This document shows, one piece after another, positions 6,302 to 13,900 of a stretch of 21,149 bases of DNA. Position 1 is the stretch's first letter. Each line of letters begins with the position of its first letter. A program made the position numbers and the translations under genes. This DNA is from Desulfurococcales archaeon. Lineage in GTDB: Archaea > Thermoproteota > Thermoprotei_A > Sulfolobales > WAQK01. The stretch spans positions 1-21,149 of the forward strand of contig JALURJ010000297.1 in assembly GCA_027016915.1 (NCBI GenBank), in the 5' to 3' direction. The notes under the pieces are model-generated. The model did not search any database, had not been told where the DNA came from, and was given only the letters and a program-made list of their open reading frames with translations.

Positions 6302-6821
6302 GCCTTCTGGCAAGACTATGTCCACATCTAGGACAGCTCTCGGAGACGGGCTCCGACGGCTTGTAGCCGCATGCTGGGCAGTAAACCTCATATCTGCGTA
6401 CACCACGGATCCCCAGGGTTTTCACAGACATGAACCGTAATCCCGCATAGGTCGACGCGTTCTGCAGCATATAATCATCCGTAACAACCACCACGTCCAG
6501 ACTCGAGGCTCTTAGTTCAAGTGCCAGCGCAAGGACCTCTACATCGGTATGCGACAATGAAACCTCCACGCCCAACTCGGAGGCTACGCGGCGCGCCTCT
6601 TCCATGAAGCCCTGTGAAGGACTTCTCACCTTTAGTCGGCCGAGAGTGGCCGACCTCTCCAGGATCCTTCTACTATTCTCGTCCTTCACCTCCTCTACTA
6701 CGCTGGGCGTGGTGTAAAAGGGGCCGGGGGCTTGGAGGGGCAGTCCCGCGAAGATGCCAGCAGCATCAAGCACATAGACTCTCCTACCAGTACTGGAGGA
6801 TCCTTGTGAAGAGCCTTTCAT
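6291..6821 (-). CDS. nob1: rRNA maturation endonuclease Nob1 (PIN domain plus Zn ribbon)
   Basis: 176 residues. Nob1 cuts the 3' end of 16S/18S precursor rRNA (site D) late in small-subunit maturation. The PIN nuclease acidic residues are visible: D19 in VYVLDAAG, E43/E44 in SVVEEVKDE, D93 in SHTDVEVL and D115/D116 in VVTDDYML. A C-terminal rubredoxin-like Zn ribbon has CPACG (C148, C151) and CPRCG (C163, C166). The ATG at 6819-6821 lies inside the last codons of NAD kinase, a 38-base same-strand overlap implying co-transcription and possible translational coupling. The first ~14 residues (KGSSQGSSSTGRR) are Ser-rich and may be untranslated if the GTG at 6771-6773 is used, though that would trim the first strand tightly. 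Confidence 0.93.
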   Translation of the reverse strand: MKGSSQGSSSTGRRVYVLDAAGIFAGLPLQAPGPFYTTPSVVEEVKDENSRRILERSATLGRLKVRSPSQGFMEEARRVASELGVEVSLSHTDVEVLALALELRASSLDVVVVTDDYMLQNASTYAGLRFMSVKTLGIRGVRRYEVYCPACGYKPSEPVSESCPRCGHSLARRPKA

Positions 6822-7626
6822 AGAACTCCTCTACCCCGAACCTTGCTATTCTGACCGGGCTGAAGGCCCTTTTTATCCTCAGCTCCACCCCAGGACTCAG
6901 CGATCCCAAAACATTGCCATCCACCACTAGCTTGGCTTCGGAGCTGCCGCTTCTGACCTCCACACTAACCTCCGAATTAACGTTGAGGACCACGGGCCTC
7001 AGGTGCAGCTGTATCGGGTTCAGGGGGGCTACCACTATGGCTTGAAGCTCAGGATCCAGTATAGGGCCACCGGCTGAGAGCGCATAGGCCGTGGACCCGG
7101 CTGTTGTAGCCACAATGACGCCGTCGCCGTCCAGGCTATAGATCTTCTCTTCATCCCTACTCACGGTAAGCCTAGTAACCTTGCCCTCGTAGGAAAGCAC
7201 CGCGACCTCGTTGAGGGCTGGGTTCGTCGTGGCGCTGTTGAGCGTGGCTACGAGTCTTTCATACTCAAACACGGTGTAGCGGCCTCTGACAAAGTCCATG
7301 AACCTCTCCTCAGCTTCGTAAGGCTCCACGTCGAAGAAGAAGCCCCTTCTACCTGCACGTATGGTCATAAGGAGGGGAGGTCTAGTGTCTCGGGGAATGC
7401 TGTGGAGGAACCTTAAGAGGGTTCCGTCTCCCCCCACGATAACTACCCTCTCCGGAAGTTCCCTAGTTGAGGCGGAGAAGGTGCACACATTGCCGAGGAT
7501 CTTTTTGTCCACTCCCGTGTCCTCGAAGCACACCTCCAAGCCCAGCCTCTCACCAACCTCTCTGAGTCTTAGCCCTATCTCGTGGGCCTGCATGCTACCC
7601 TTCTTGACAACAACGCCTACCCTCAA
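6784..7626 (-). CDS. nadK: NAD kinase (ATP-NAD kinase)
   Basis: 280 residues. It phosphorylates NAD(H) to NADP(H) in the cytosol. Motifs: VVIVGGDGTLLR (GGDGT at 65-69), NE at 139-140, the glycine-rich GDGVIVATTAGSTAYALSAG region (167-186; most homologues have PTGSTAY, here TAGSTAY), and KLVVDGN with D236. TTG start at 7624-7626: a CAATATAGGG box at 7649-7658 on the - strand is placed to start transcription right at this TTG. The upstream ATG is out of frame and meets a stop. First gene of a two-gene operon with Nob1. Confidence 0.95.
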   Translation of the reverse strand: MRVGVVVKKGSMQAHEIGLRLREVGERLGLEVCFEDTGVDKKILGNVCTFSASTRELPERVVIVGGDGTLLRFLHSIPRDTRPPLLMTIRAGRRGFFFDVEPYEAEERFMDFVRGRYTVFEYERLVATLNSATTNPALNEVAVLSYEGKVTRLTVSRDEEKIYSLDGDGVIVATTAGSTAYALSAGGPILDPELQAIVVAPLNPIQLHLRPVVLNVNSEVSVEVRSGSSEAKLVVDGNVLGSLSPGVELRIKRAFSPVRIARFGVEEFYERLFTRILQYW

Positions 7627-7648
7627 GGCCTCGTAGCCATAAGAATAT

Positions 7649-7670
7649 CCCTATATTGACTGTATTAAAC
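7649..7670. promoter_or_regulatory. Divergent promoter region of nadK and the Trm5-family gene
   Basis: CCTATATTG (7650-7658) read on the - strand would start transcription at about 7626, the nadK TTG. GTATTAAAC (7662-7670) read on the + strand would start at about 7693, just before the TTG at 7695. Both fit leaderless mRNAs. Confidence 0.55.
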
Positions 7671-7694
7671 TTAGTTAGAACCAGGGAACACTGC

Positions 7695-8744
7695 TTGGCC
7701 ACTGAGAAGCCCTGCCTCAAAGTCCCCAAGAGGTTGGGGGAGAAGGTTAGGAGAAGACTTGCTGGGCAGAGCCTGTTGGATACAGGCTACAAGATACGGC
7801 AGGAGAAGGGATACATACTGTTCCCTCTAGTAAGACCCCTTGAGAAAGAGGAGGCAGAGAGGCTGGGTGGTGAACCATGTAGAGCGTTGTTCGAGGAGAG
7901 GCGGAAGAGGCTCGCATCTGTAAAGGAGTACATTGAGGAAAAAATGGGTAGACCCTTAGAAGACGCTGTTTACTCCTACAGTATGGTGGGCGACATAGCC
8001 CTAGTTTCCATGAAGCCCGAACAGGTGGAGAAGTATGGTAGGCTCGTGGGCGAAGCCATAGCAGCCATACATCCCAGCATACGGGCCGTTTACGCCAAGA
8101 CCCTGACAGCGGGGGATTTCCGCGTCCAACGTCTAGTCCACCTCTACGGGGAACGCAGAACGTGGACCATATACAAGGAACACGGTATCCGCTTCTGGGT
8201 CGATGTTTCAAAGATGTACGTTAACCCCAGCTTAGCGGAAGAACATAGGAGGGTTGCGGAGGACACCCGTGACGGCGAGCTGGTGCTGGACATGTTCAGC
8301 GGTTTCGGGGGATTCTCCATCCATACGGCGAGGCTCAGGGCTGTCGTGACAGTAGCGATTGACATTAACCCCCACGCAGTTGCTGCGCTTAGGAGGAGCC
8401 TAAAGCTTAACAGGCTGCGTGGAGAGGTCCACCCCCTACAATGTGATGCTCGTTGGGCAGCCTCAGCGTTCAAGGCCAGGTTTACCCGTATTATCGCCAA
8501 CAACCCCCTCAGCATCCACGAGTTCTCCGCCCCCATATGCCGCCTAGCCTCAAGGGGTGCAAAGATACACTACTACCTGCTGGCAGGCTCAGGGCGGGAG
8601 GCAGAAGAGTCTGCGGTGAGCCACCTTTCAAGGGAAGGGTGTTTGGCTGAACCTCTCGCTTCAAGAAGGGTCATAGACTACTCACCATACAGGTACATCT
8701 ACGCTGTTGACCTAGTTGTACGCAGGGCCACCAGAAAAGCGTAG
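7695..8744 (+). CDS. trm5: Trm5/TYW2-family tRNA (guanine37) methyltransferase
   Basis: 349 residues from TTG at 7695; the frame stays open from another TTG at 7656. The family makes m1G37 in tRNA, preventing frameshifting, or the related wybutosine step (TYW2). Seen: the N-terminal CLKVPKRLGEKVRRRL stretch typical of Trm5 D1, a basic recognition domain, KMYVNPSLAEEHRRVA (like the family's NPRL...ER motif), the SAM loop VLDMFSGFGGFSIHTA, DINPHAVAALRRSLKLN, and IIANNPLSIHEF in place of the family's NLP motif. I choose 7695 because the family N-terminus begins about there and GTATTAAAC at 7662-7670, inside the longer frame, is an ideal TATA box for it. The C-terminus overlaps the convergent DUF371 gene by 46 bases. 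Confidence 0.85.
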   Translation: MATEKPCLKVPKRLGEKVRRRLAGQSLLDTGYKIRQEKGYILFPLVRPLEKEEAERLGGEPCRALFEERRKRLASVKEYIEEKMGRPLEDAVYSYSMVGDIALVSMKPEQVEKYGRLVGEAIAAIHPSIRAVYAKTLTAGDFRVQRLVHLYGERRTWTIYKEHGIRFWVDVSKMYVNPSLAEEHRRVAEDTRDGELVLDMFSGFGGFSIHTARLRAVVTVAIDINPHAVAALRRSLKLNRLRGEVHPLQCDARWAASAFKARFTRIIANNPLSIHEFSAPICRLASRGAKIHYYLLAGSGREAEESAVSHLSREGCLAEPLASRRVIDYSPYRYIYAVDLVVRRATRKA

Positions 8745-9157
8745 AGCGTCGCAGCAGGGTCTCTCAGCTTATCTACGAGGCTCCGTTTAAGATCCCGTGC
8801 AGCCTTGTCTACACCCACCGCGACCGTGCCGGGTTCAGTATAGTTGCTTCTCCTAAAAACCATCCGCCTCGAGTCCGTAAGCTCCAGCCTGCTCGACCCT
8901 GAGCCTACGGCTAGGTCGAACTCCCCCTCAGCGTAGAGTAGTATAAGGATCAGGGCATCATCCCTGGAGGCTATACCCCTGAACCTGGGCGAGAAGTCGG
9001 CGGGAGCCTTATCGGCGGACACACCTATGATGCAATCCCCGCGCGGGGTCAGATAGTCGTCCCGCGTTATTTCGAAGGTCGTGCGGTGAAGGGCCCGTAT
9101 GTTGGGGTGCCCTCTGGCCCTGACAACCTCTACAGCATATTCGGGAGGGCGGGTCAA
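8699..9157 (-). CDS. DUF371 family protein
   Basis: 152 residues, resembling the archaeal family DUF371: the conserved block around HPNIRALHRTTFEITRDD and the following GDCIIGVSADKA and RGIASRDDALILI segments are characteristic. The predicted fold is mostly beta with a C-terminal helix; no signal peptide, Cys cluster or membrane segment is visible. Function is unknown in the family. The TTG start at 9155-9157 is the only start before the conserved block, preceded by a possible TATA near 9190-9200. Its last 46 bases overlap the 3' end of the Trm5-family gene, tail to tail. Confidence 0.8.
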   Translation of the reverse strand: MTRPPEYAVEVVRARGHPNIRALHRTTFEITRDDYLTPRGDCIIGVSADKAPADFSPRFRGIASRDDALILILLYAEGEFDLAVGSGSSRLELTDSRRMVFRRSNYTEPGTVAVGVDKAARDLKRSLVDKLRDPAATLYAFLVALRTTRSTA

Positions 9158-9173
9158 AGTTTCTCCCAGTCAC

Positions 9174-9181
9174 TTTTATCA
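9174..9181. promoter_or_regulatory. Putative TATA box between the DUF371 gene and pcm
   Basis: TTTTATCA on the + strand (TGATAAAA on the -). On the + strand it predicts a start near 9204, favouring the second in-frame ATG of pcm at 9208 as a leaderless start. On the - strand its fit to the DUF371 start is poorer. Confidence 0.4.
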
Positions 9182-9198
9182 CCAGTCCACCCAATATT

Positions 9199-9900
9199 AT
9201 GTGTTGGATGGAGCTGATGGAGAGAGGGGGCTACGAGGCTCTTAGAACCAGACTTGTGGAGAGGCTCGTGAAAGAAGGAATAATAAACTCTGAAAAAGTG
9301 AGGAGAGCCATGCTCAGAGTGCCCCGCGAGGTCTTCGTTCCCCCCAGCCACCGGAGATACGCCTACGAGGACACGCCCCTCCCCATAGGTTTCGGGCAAA
9401 CCATAAGTGCGCCCCACATGGTAGCCCTAATGACGGAGGCCCTAAGGCTAGAGGAGGGACAAAAGGTGCTGGAGATCGGCACAGGTTCAGGGTACCAGGC
9501 GGCAGTTATAGCCGAAATAGTGGCACCGGAAGGCTCGGAGAAAAGAGGGCATGTCTACACTATTGAGAGGATACCGGAGCTGGCTGAAAGGGCGCGGAGA
9601 AGCTTGGAGGAGGCCGGATATAGCGATAGGGTGACAGTGATCGTCGGCGACGGGAGTCTGGGCTACCCCGACGCAGCCCCCTACGACAGAATTATAGTGA
9701 CGGCGGCTGCCCCGGAGATCCCTGCCCCGCTACTCGACCAGCTCGCCCCTGGAGGGATAATGGTTATCCCTGTTGGCGGCAGGTTCTTTCAGCGGCTCCT
9801 GATAGTCCATAAATCTAGAGACGGCTCCATACATACCAAGGAGGGTACTCCCTGCGTGTTTGTGCCGTTGGTCGGAAAGTATGGGTGGCGGCACTTCTAG
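9199..9900 (+). CDS. pcm: Protein-L-isoaspartate O-methyltransferase
   Basis: 233 residues. It methylates L-isoaspartyl residues to start repair of aged proteins, an important activity at high temperature. Motifs: PREVFVPPSHRRYAYEDTPL (42-61), GFGQTISAPHMVA (64-76) which forms the substrate pocket, VLEIGTGSGYQAAV (SAM motif I, 90-103), VYTIERIPELA (motif post-I) and PYDRIIVTAAAPEIP (motif II). ATGs at 9199, 9208 and 9217 are all possible; the TATA at 9174-9181 fits 9208 best, giving 230 residues. The last four bases overlap the convergent FEN1 gene. Confidence 0.96.
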   Translation: MCWMELMERGGYEALRTRLVERLVKEGIINSEKVRRAMLRVPREVFVPPSHRRYAYEDTPLPIGFGQTISAPHMVALMTEALRLEEGQKVLEIGTGSGYQAAVIAEIVAPEGSEKRGHVYTIERIPELAERARRSLEEAGYSDRVTVIVGDGSLGYPDAAPYDRIIVTAAAPEIPAPLLDQLAPGGIMVIPVGGRFFQRLLIVHKSRDGSIHTKEGTPCVFVPLVGKYGWRHF

Positions 9901-10943
9901 CCGAACCACATGTCTAGCCCCAGCTGCCTGGTTTTTATATGCTTCCTGTAGGCGGCTCTAAGCCTCTCCACGGCGTTTTTGACTCTTTGCTCCGAAAAGT
10001 CGTGCTCCTCCACGAGGATCTCCCGGATGGTGTCTCCGTCGGGCTCCCTCCACTCAACCCTATAGTCCTCGGTTACCTGGGGTTCTAGGAAGTACCTATA
10101 GATCTCCTCTGGGTCTGTTGGGAACTGGTGTCTTGGCAGCAGCTTTAACGCAGTTTCAGGGTTCTTGCCCTTCACGAACGTTAGGGCCTTTTTGGGCCCG
10201 AAGCCCCTGACGCCTCCCGGGTTGTAGTCTGTGCCTATAAGCATGGCGACCACTATCAGTTGCTCGCGCGTCAGGCCTAGGCTTGCCAGAACCTTGTCCA
10301 GCTCTATAACTTCGGGTTTGATCTCGATCTCAACGTTCTTGCGTGGAAGCTTCCTCCTGCCGGTGATGGATACGTTTCTCACGAGTCTAGGCGAGCCGAA
10401 AAGTAGGGAGTCGTAGTCTTGGCTCCCCACAGCCCATGCATCGCCCCTCCTAACCATGTGCGCCGCTTGGGCCTCGCCCTCCGCAGGAGCCTGCACCCAC
10501 GGCACCCCCATGGCGTTGAGGAGCTTCTTGGCGTCCTCCACCATGTCTTTGGTCAGGCGTGAAGCCATTTGCGCATAACGCCTCGCCTCCTCCAGTTTGC
10601 CAGCCTTAAGGGCCTCCTGGTAGAGCTTCTCTGCCTTCTCCCTGGCCTCCATGCGGCGGCGCACCTCCTCCTCTTTGAGCTCAGGCGGCTTCCCGTCGAA
10701 AACATAGACAGGCTTGAGGCCATTCTCCATTAGGTTTATTGTTCTATAGAAGAGGCCGCTGAGGTGGCTCGTAACCCTGCCCTTACTATCCATGAGGGGG
10801 GTCCCGTCGGGCTGGCGGATCGAGGCGAGGAACTGGTAGAGGGCATTGTAGGCATCTAGGGCGATGACCTTGCCTCTAAGGTCCTTTAGCTCGACCTCCT
10901 TCCTAGCCTCGGGCGGTATAAGCTCCTTAAGGTTTACCCCCAT
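9897..10943 (-). CDS. fen: Flap endonuclease 1
   Basis: 348 residues, typical for archaeal FEN1. It removes 5' flaps in Okazaki fragment maturation and base excision repair. N-terminal XPG domain with D30 (VIALDAYNALYQ) and D83 (VYVFDGKPP). Helical arch about 90-135. Internal XPG domain with E155/E157 (APAEGEAQAA), D176/D178 (GSQDYDSL) and D239 (GTDYNPGG). Helix-hairpin GVRGFGPKKAL. The C-terminus RQLGLDMWFG contains a PIP box (Q340, L343, W346, F347) for PCNA binding. ATG start with Gly at position 2, as the family needs for a correctly processed N-terminus. It may be co-transcribed with the small winged-helix gene 56 bases upstream, but it also has its own TATA-like box. Confidence 0.98.
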   Translation of the reverse strand: MGVNLKELIPPEARKEVELKDLRGKVIALDAYNALYQFLASIRQPDGTPLMDSKGRVTSHLSGLFYRTINLMENGLKPVYVFDGKPPELKEEEVRRRMEAREKAEKLYQEALKAGKLEEARRYAQMASRLTKDMVEDAKKLLNAMGVPWVQAPAEGEAQAAHMVRRGDAWAVGSQDYDSLLFGSPRLVRNVSITGRRKLPRKNVEIEIKPEVIELDKVLASLGLTREQLIVVAMLIGTDYNPGGVRGFGPKKALTFVKGKNPETALKLLPRHQFPTDPEEIYRYFLEPQVTEDYRVEWREPDGDTIREILVEEHDFSEQRVKNAVERLRAAYRKHIKTRQLGLDMWFG

Positions 10944-10974
10944 ACCTCATCCAGTTATCCGGGTGACGCCTCGC

Positions 10975-10982
10975 GGATAATA
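10975..10982 (-). promoter_or_regulatory. TATA-like box of FEN1
   Basis: TATTATCC on the - strand, centred about 36 bases before the FEN1 ATG, in the gap after the stop of the small upstream gene. Confidence 0.45.
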
Positions 10983-10999
10983 CGGGTATCGTTGACCAG

Positions 11000-11248
11000 C
11001 TACTTGGCTAAGAGCTCTATCCACCGGATATCGCCCTTCATCAGGGAGACCTTGATGAACCCCCTCAGCTCGAGCACCATTAGGGCTTTAAGAAACTCCA
11101 TGTAGGAGATGTCGTACTCCGACCTGAGTAGCTCATATATGTCCCTATCCTTGGCAGTGCCGCCTCTCCTCTGAAGGGCGTCTATGATCAGGTTGTAAAT
11201 AGTCCTAGACCGCCAGGTCTCCACCACATTCACACCCCGCACACTCAT
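11000..11248 (-). CDS. Small winged-helix-like protein
   Basis: Up to 82 residues from ATG at 11246-11248. The pattern TIYNLIIDALQRRGG, DRDIYELLRSEYDISYMEFLKALMVLELRGFI, KVSLMKGDIRWIELL (helix, helix, recognition helix, beta-wing) looks like a winged helix such as those in archaeal transcription or replication proteins. I do not recognise a named family. The last A of the only nearby TATAAA (11248-11253, - strand) is the A of this ATG, so transcription should begin near 11223. The real start is then probably one of the GTG codons at 11227 or 11224, giving about 74-75 residues. Lies between Cdc48 and FEN1 on the same strand, so a DNA-linked role is possible but unproven. Confidence 0.7.
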   Translation of the reverse strand: MSVRGVNVVETWRSRTIYNLIIDALQRRGGTAKDRDIYELLRSEYDISYMEFLKALMVLELRGFIKVSLMKGDIRWIELLAK

Positions 11249-11253
11249 TTATA
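11248..11253 (-). promoter_or_regulatory. TATA box overlapping the apparent ATG of the winged-helix gene
   Basis: TATAAA on the - strand within GGTATAAATG. It predicts transcription start near 11223, inside the longest frame, and so argues for a leaderless GTG start. Confidence 0.55.
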
Positions 11254-11285
11254 CCAACCTGGTAGATTGGGCTGGTTTGAAAGTG

Positions 11286-13511
11286 TTAGGTGTAAACTGC
11301 AGGCTTCTGCACCGCTCTTGGCAGGTTCTTCCTCGCCTGCTCAGCCCACATATTGTAGAACCTTATCATGTCCTCAGTTATGGAAGGCTTCACCGTTTTG
11401 AGGGCTTTCTCAAAGTGCATCATTGATACCTGAGTCGTATTGAGGTCCTCCCTTAAAGCTTGGAGGGCGGCCTCCCTAACCAGGGCCTCCAGGTCAGCAC
11501 CACTATACCCCTCTGTTATCTTGGCTAGCTCCTCCAGGTCGACGTCGTCTGCCAGCGGCATGTCCTTGGTATGGATCCTCAGTATTTCTAGTCTGGATTG
11601 TTTGTCGGGTGGGGGTACGTAGATGAGTCTGTCGAACCTGCCGGGCCTGAGCAGGGCAGGGTCCAGGATGTCAGGCCTATTCGTAGCAGCGATGACTATG
11701 ACGTTCTCAAGCCTAACGATGCCGTCCATCTCCGTTAGTAGCTGACTCACTATCCTCTCAGTCACGTGGCTGTCGGCGGTGAAGCCTCTGGCCGGGGCTA
11801 TTGCGTCTATCTCGTCGAAGAACACTATTACCGGGGCGTACTGGCGAGCCTTCCTGAATATCTCCCTGATCGCCTTCTCGCTTTCTCCTACCCATTTGCT
11901 GAGGATCTCGGGGCCCCTCACCGCTATGAAGTTGGCGCCGCTCTCCGTGGCAGCCGCCTTGGCCAGCAGGGTCTTGCCGCATCCAGGCGGGCCGAACAGC
12001 AGTATGCCTCTTGGCGGCCTTATGCCGAGCCTGCGGAAAGCATGTGGGTATTTGAGCGGCCACTCCACGGTCTCCCTCAGAGCCTGCTTCGCCTCCTTCA
12101 GCCCGCCGATATCGTCCCACCTAACCTCCGGCACCTCGATGTAGATCTCCCTCAGGCCGCTGGGGACGATTTCCCTATAGGCAGCTATGAAGTCCTCCAT
12201 CGTTACCCTCATTTTCTCCAGGATCTCTGAAGGTATCCTGTCCTGGGAGAGATCTATGCTGGGCAGGTAGCGTCTAAGAGCATGCATAGCGGCCTCGCGG
12301 ACCAGGGCTGCTATGTCGGCTCCGGTGTAGCCGTGGGTCATCTCGGCCAGTCTTCTAAGGTCGACGTCGTCTGCCAGGGGCATGTTTCTCGTATGGATCT
12401 GGAGGATCTCGAGTCTGCCCTGCTTGTCCGGTAGGGGTATCTCTATCTCCCTGTCGAACCTGCCGGGCCTCCTAAGGGCAGGGTCAAGGGCGCCGGGCCT
12501 GTTGGTGGCAGCTATAACTATGACGTCCCCCCTGCTTTCCAGCCCGTCCATGAGAGCCAGCAGCTGGGCTACCACCCTCCTCTCCACCTCGCCGACAACC
12601 TCGTCCCTCTTGGGGGCTATGGCGTCTATCTCGTCGATGAATATGATGGCCGGAGCGTGCTTCTTAGCCTCCTCGAATATCTCCCTCAGCCTCTGCTCGC
12701 TCTCCCCGTAGAACTTGCTCATTATCTCGGGGCCGTTAATTGCTATGAAGTACGCGTCGGTCTCGTTGGCAACAGCCTTGGCGAGCAGGGTTTTGCCCGT
12801 GCCGGGCGGCCCGTAGAGCAGGATACCCTTGGGAGGCTCTATTCCAAGCCTCTTGAAGAGCTCGGGGTGCTTCAAGGGTAGCTCGACGAGCTCGCGGACC
12901 CGCTGGATGATGTGCTTCATGCCGCCGATGTCCTCGTAGGTGACCCTGGGCATGGCTGATTTCTCTACAGGTCTCTCCAGGATCACCATGTTGGTCTGCT
13001 TGGTTACAGTCACTATGCCTGAAGGCTTGGTCTGGACCACTGTGAATGGGATGGCCTGGCCCAGCACGGGTATGAGAACAGTGTCACCCTCCACCAGGGG
13101 GTAGTCTTCGAGCCTCCTCTTAACATAGTTGGTGAACCCGGTGTCCACGGTTATGGAGAAGCTTGAGGGGGCAAGCTTGACCAGCGTGGCTGGGTGGACC
13201 ACGGCTTTCCTCACTATAACCTTATCCCCTATACTCACACCAGCGTTCTTCCGTATCAGGCCGTCCATCCTTATAATGTCGAGGCCCTGGTCCTCCGAGT
13301 AGCTGGGCCACACGATGGCTGCCGTCTTTCTCTTACCCTCTATCTCCACCACGTCTCCGGGCTCTGCGCCGATCTTTTTCAGTATGTTTATATCTATCCT
13401 AACCTTACCTCTACCCACGTCCCTCTGCTTAGCCTCTACGACGCGTAGAACAACTTCAGGCCTCTCGTCCTTCCCCACGTCATTGCTACTGGCCACGGGC
13501 ATGCTGGTCAC
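11286..13511 (-). CDS. cdc48: Cdc48/VAT-type AAA+ ATPase with two ATPase domains
   Basis: 741 residues. An unfoldase/segregase hexamer that remodels or extracts proteins and can feed the 20S proteasome. N domain (about 18-180: double-psi barrel plus four-stranded barrel). D1: GPPGTGKT (234-241), FIDEIDA (291-297), arginine fingers in RRPGRFDR (347-354). D2: GPPGCGKT (507-514), FFDEIDA (564-570), LRPGRFDR (621-628). The C-terminus is VYT, which fits the hydrophobic-Tyr-any (HbYX) tail that docks AAA unfoldases onto the 20S proteasome. GTG start at 13509-13511 (next ATG is codon 4). TATA-like sequence at 13573-13581 gives a leader of about 40 bases; a nearer box around 13541-13550 would give about ten. 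Confidence 0.97.
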   Translation of the reverse strand: MTSMPVASSNDVGKDERPEVVLRVVEAKQRDVGRGKVRIDINILKKIGAEPGDVVEIEGKRKTAAIVWPSYSEDQGLDIIRMDGLIRKNAGVSIGDKVIVRKAVVHPATLVKLAPSSFSITVDTGFTNYVKRRLEDYPLVEGDTVLIPVLGQAIPFTVVQTKPSGIVTVTKQTNMVILERPVEKSAMPRVTYEDIGGMKHIIQRVRELVELPLKHPELFKRLGIEPPKGILLYGPPGTGKTLLAKAVANETDAYFIAINGPEIMSKFYGESEQRLREIFEEAKKHAPAIIFIDEIDAIAPKRDEVVGEVERRVVAQLLALMDGLESRGDVIVIAATNRPGALDPALRRPGRFDREIEIPLPDKQGRLEILQIHTRNMPLADDVDLRRLAEMTHGYTGADIAALVREAAMHALRRYLPSIDLSQDRIPSEILEKMRVTMEDFIAAYREIVPSGLREIYIEVPEVRWDDIGGLKEAKQALRETVEWPLKYPHAFRRLGIRPPRGILLFGPPGCGKTLLAKAAATESGANFIAVRGPEILSKWVGESEKAIREIFRKARQYAPVIVFFDEIDAIAPARGFTADSHVTERIVSQLLTEMDGIVRLENVIVIAATNRPDILDPALLRPGRFDRLIYVPPPDKQSRLEILRIHTKDMPLADDVDLEELAKITEGYSGADLEALVREAALQALREDLNTTQVSMMHFEKALKTVKPSITEDMIRFYNMWAEQARKNLPRAVQKPAVYT

Positions 13512-13572
13512 CCTACAGCTGATCGATGCTGGTGCTCCTACCTAAACCTGACTATAGGACATTGTTGGAGGG

Positions 13573-13581
13573 ATAATAAAT
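13573..13581 (-). promoter_or_regulatory. TATA-like box upstream of Cdc48
   Basis: ATTTATTAT on the - strand. It predicts a transcript starting near 13550, with a longer leader than most genes here. Confidence 0.4.
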
Positions 13582-13592
13582 TCTGCTAAATT

Positions 13593-13607
13593 CCTCCCAC
13601 AAGGAGG
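13593..13607 (-). terminator. Weak hairpin after aEF1B
   Basis: CCTCC pairs with GGAGG around a five-base loop, just after the aEF1B stop on the - strand, followed by AATTTAG rather than a clean T run. It may mark the end of the Zn-ribbon/aEF1B transcript, which then runs toward the Cdc48 promoter. Confidence 0.25.
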
Positions 13608-13611
13608 GGGC

Positions 13612-13887
13612 CTAGAAGCTCAGCCTATGAACGGCCTCGACCTCGAACTCCTGCACTCCCTCGACGCCGCCCAGTATCTCCTCGATCCTGGAAGTCCCTC
13701 CCTCGGTTTCCTCTGGCATCACTATTTGGAGCCTGAGAGCTTTGAGGCCGAAGGCTATGGGTTCGGCCTGGCTGCCCGCCAGTTCGTAGCCTTCGGGGAG
13801 CCTGGCCTTAATGGTCTCTGCCAGCTTCTCCAGATCCACGTCGACGTCGCTGGGATATATTTTAACTATTACAAGAACCTTGGCCAC
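13612..13887 (-). CDS. ef1b: Translation elongation factor aEF1B (EF-1 beta)
   Basis: 91 residues from GTG at 13885-13887, the family's usual length. It exchanges GDP for GTP on aEF1A during translation. The MAKVLVIVKIYPSDVDVDL start, the central AEPIAFGLKALRLQIVMPEE strand-turn region and the C-terminal GVEGVQEFEVEAVHRLSF are characteristic of the archaeal ferredoxin-like aEF1B domain. The frame also opens nine codons earlier at a TTG, but that TTG lies inside the end of the upstream Zn-ribbon gene, whereas the GTG is preceded by GAGGGGTGGAG and matches the family start. Second gene of a two-gene operon, 13 bases after the Zn-ribbon stop. Confidence 0.95.
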   Translation of the reverse strand: MAKVLVIVKIYPSDVDVDLEKLAETIKARLPEGYELAGSQAEPIAFGLKALRLQIVMPEETEGGTSRIEEILGGVEGVQEFEVEAVHRLSF

Positions 13888-13900
13888 GTCACTCCACCCC

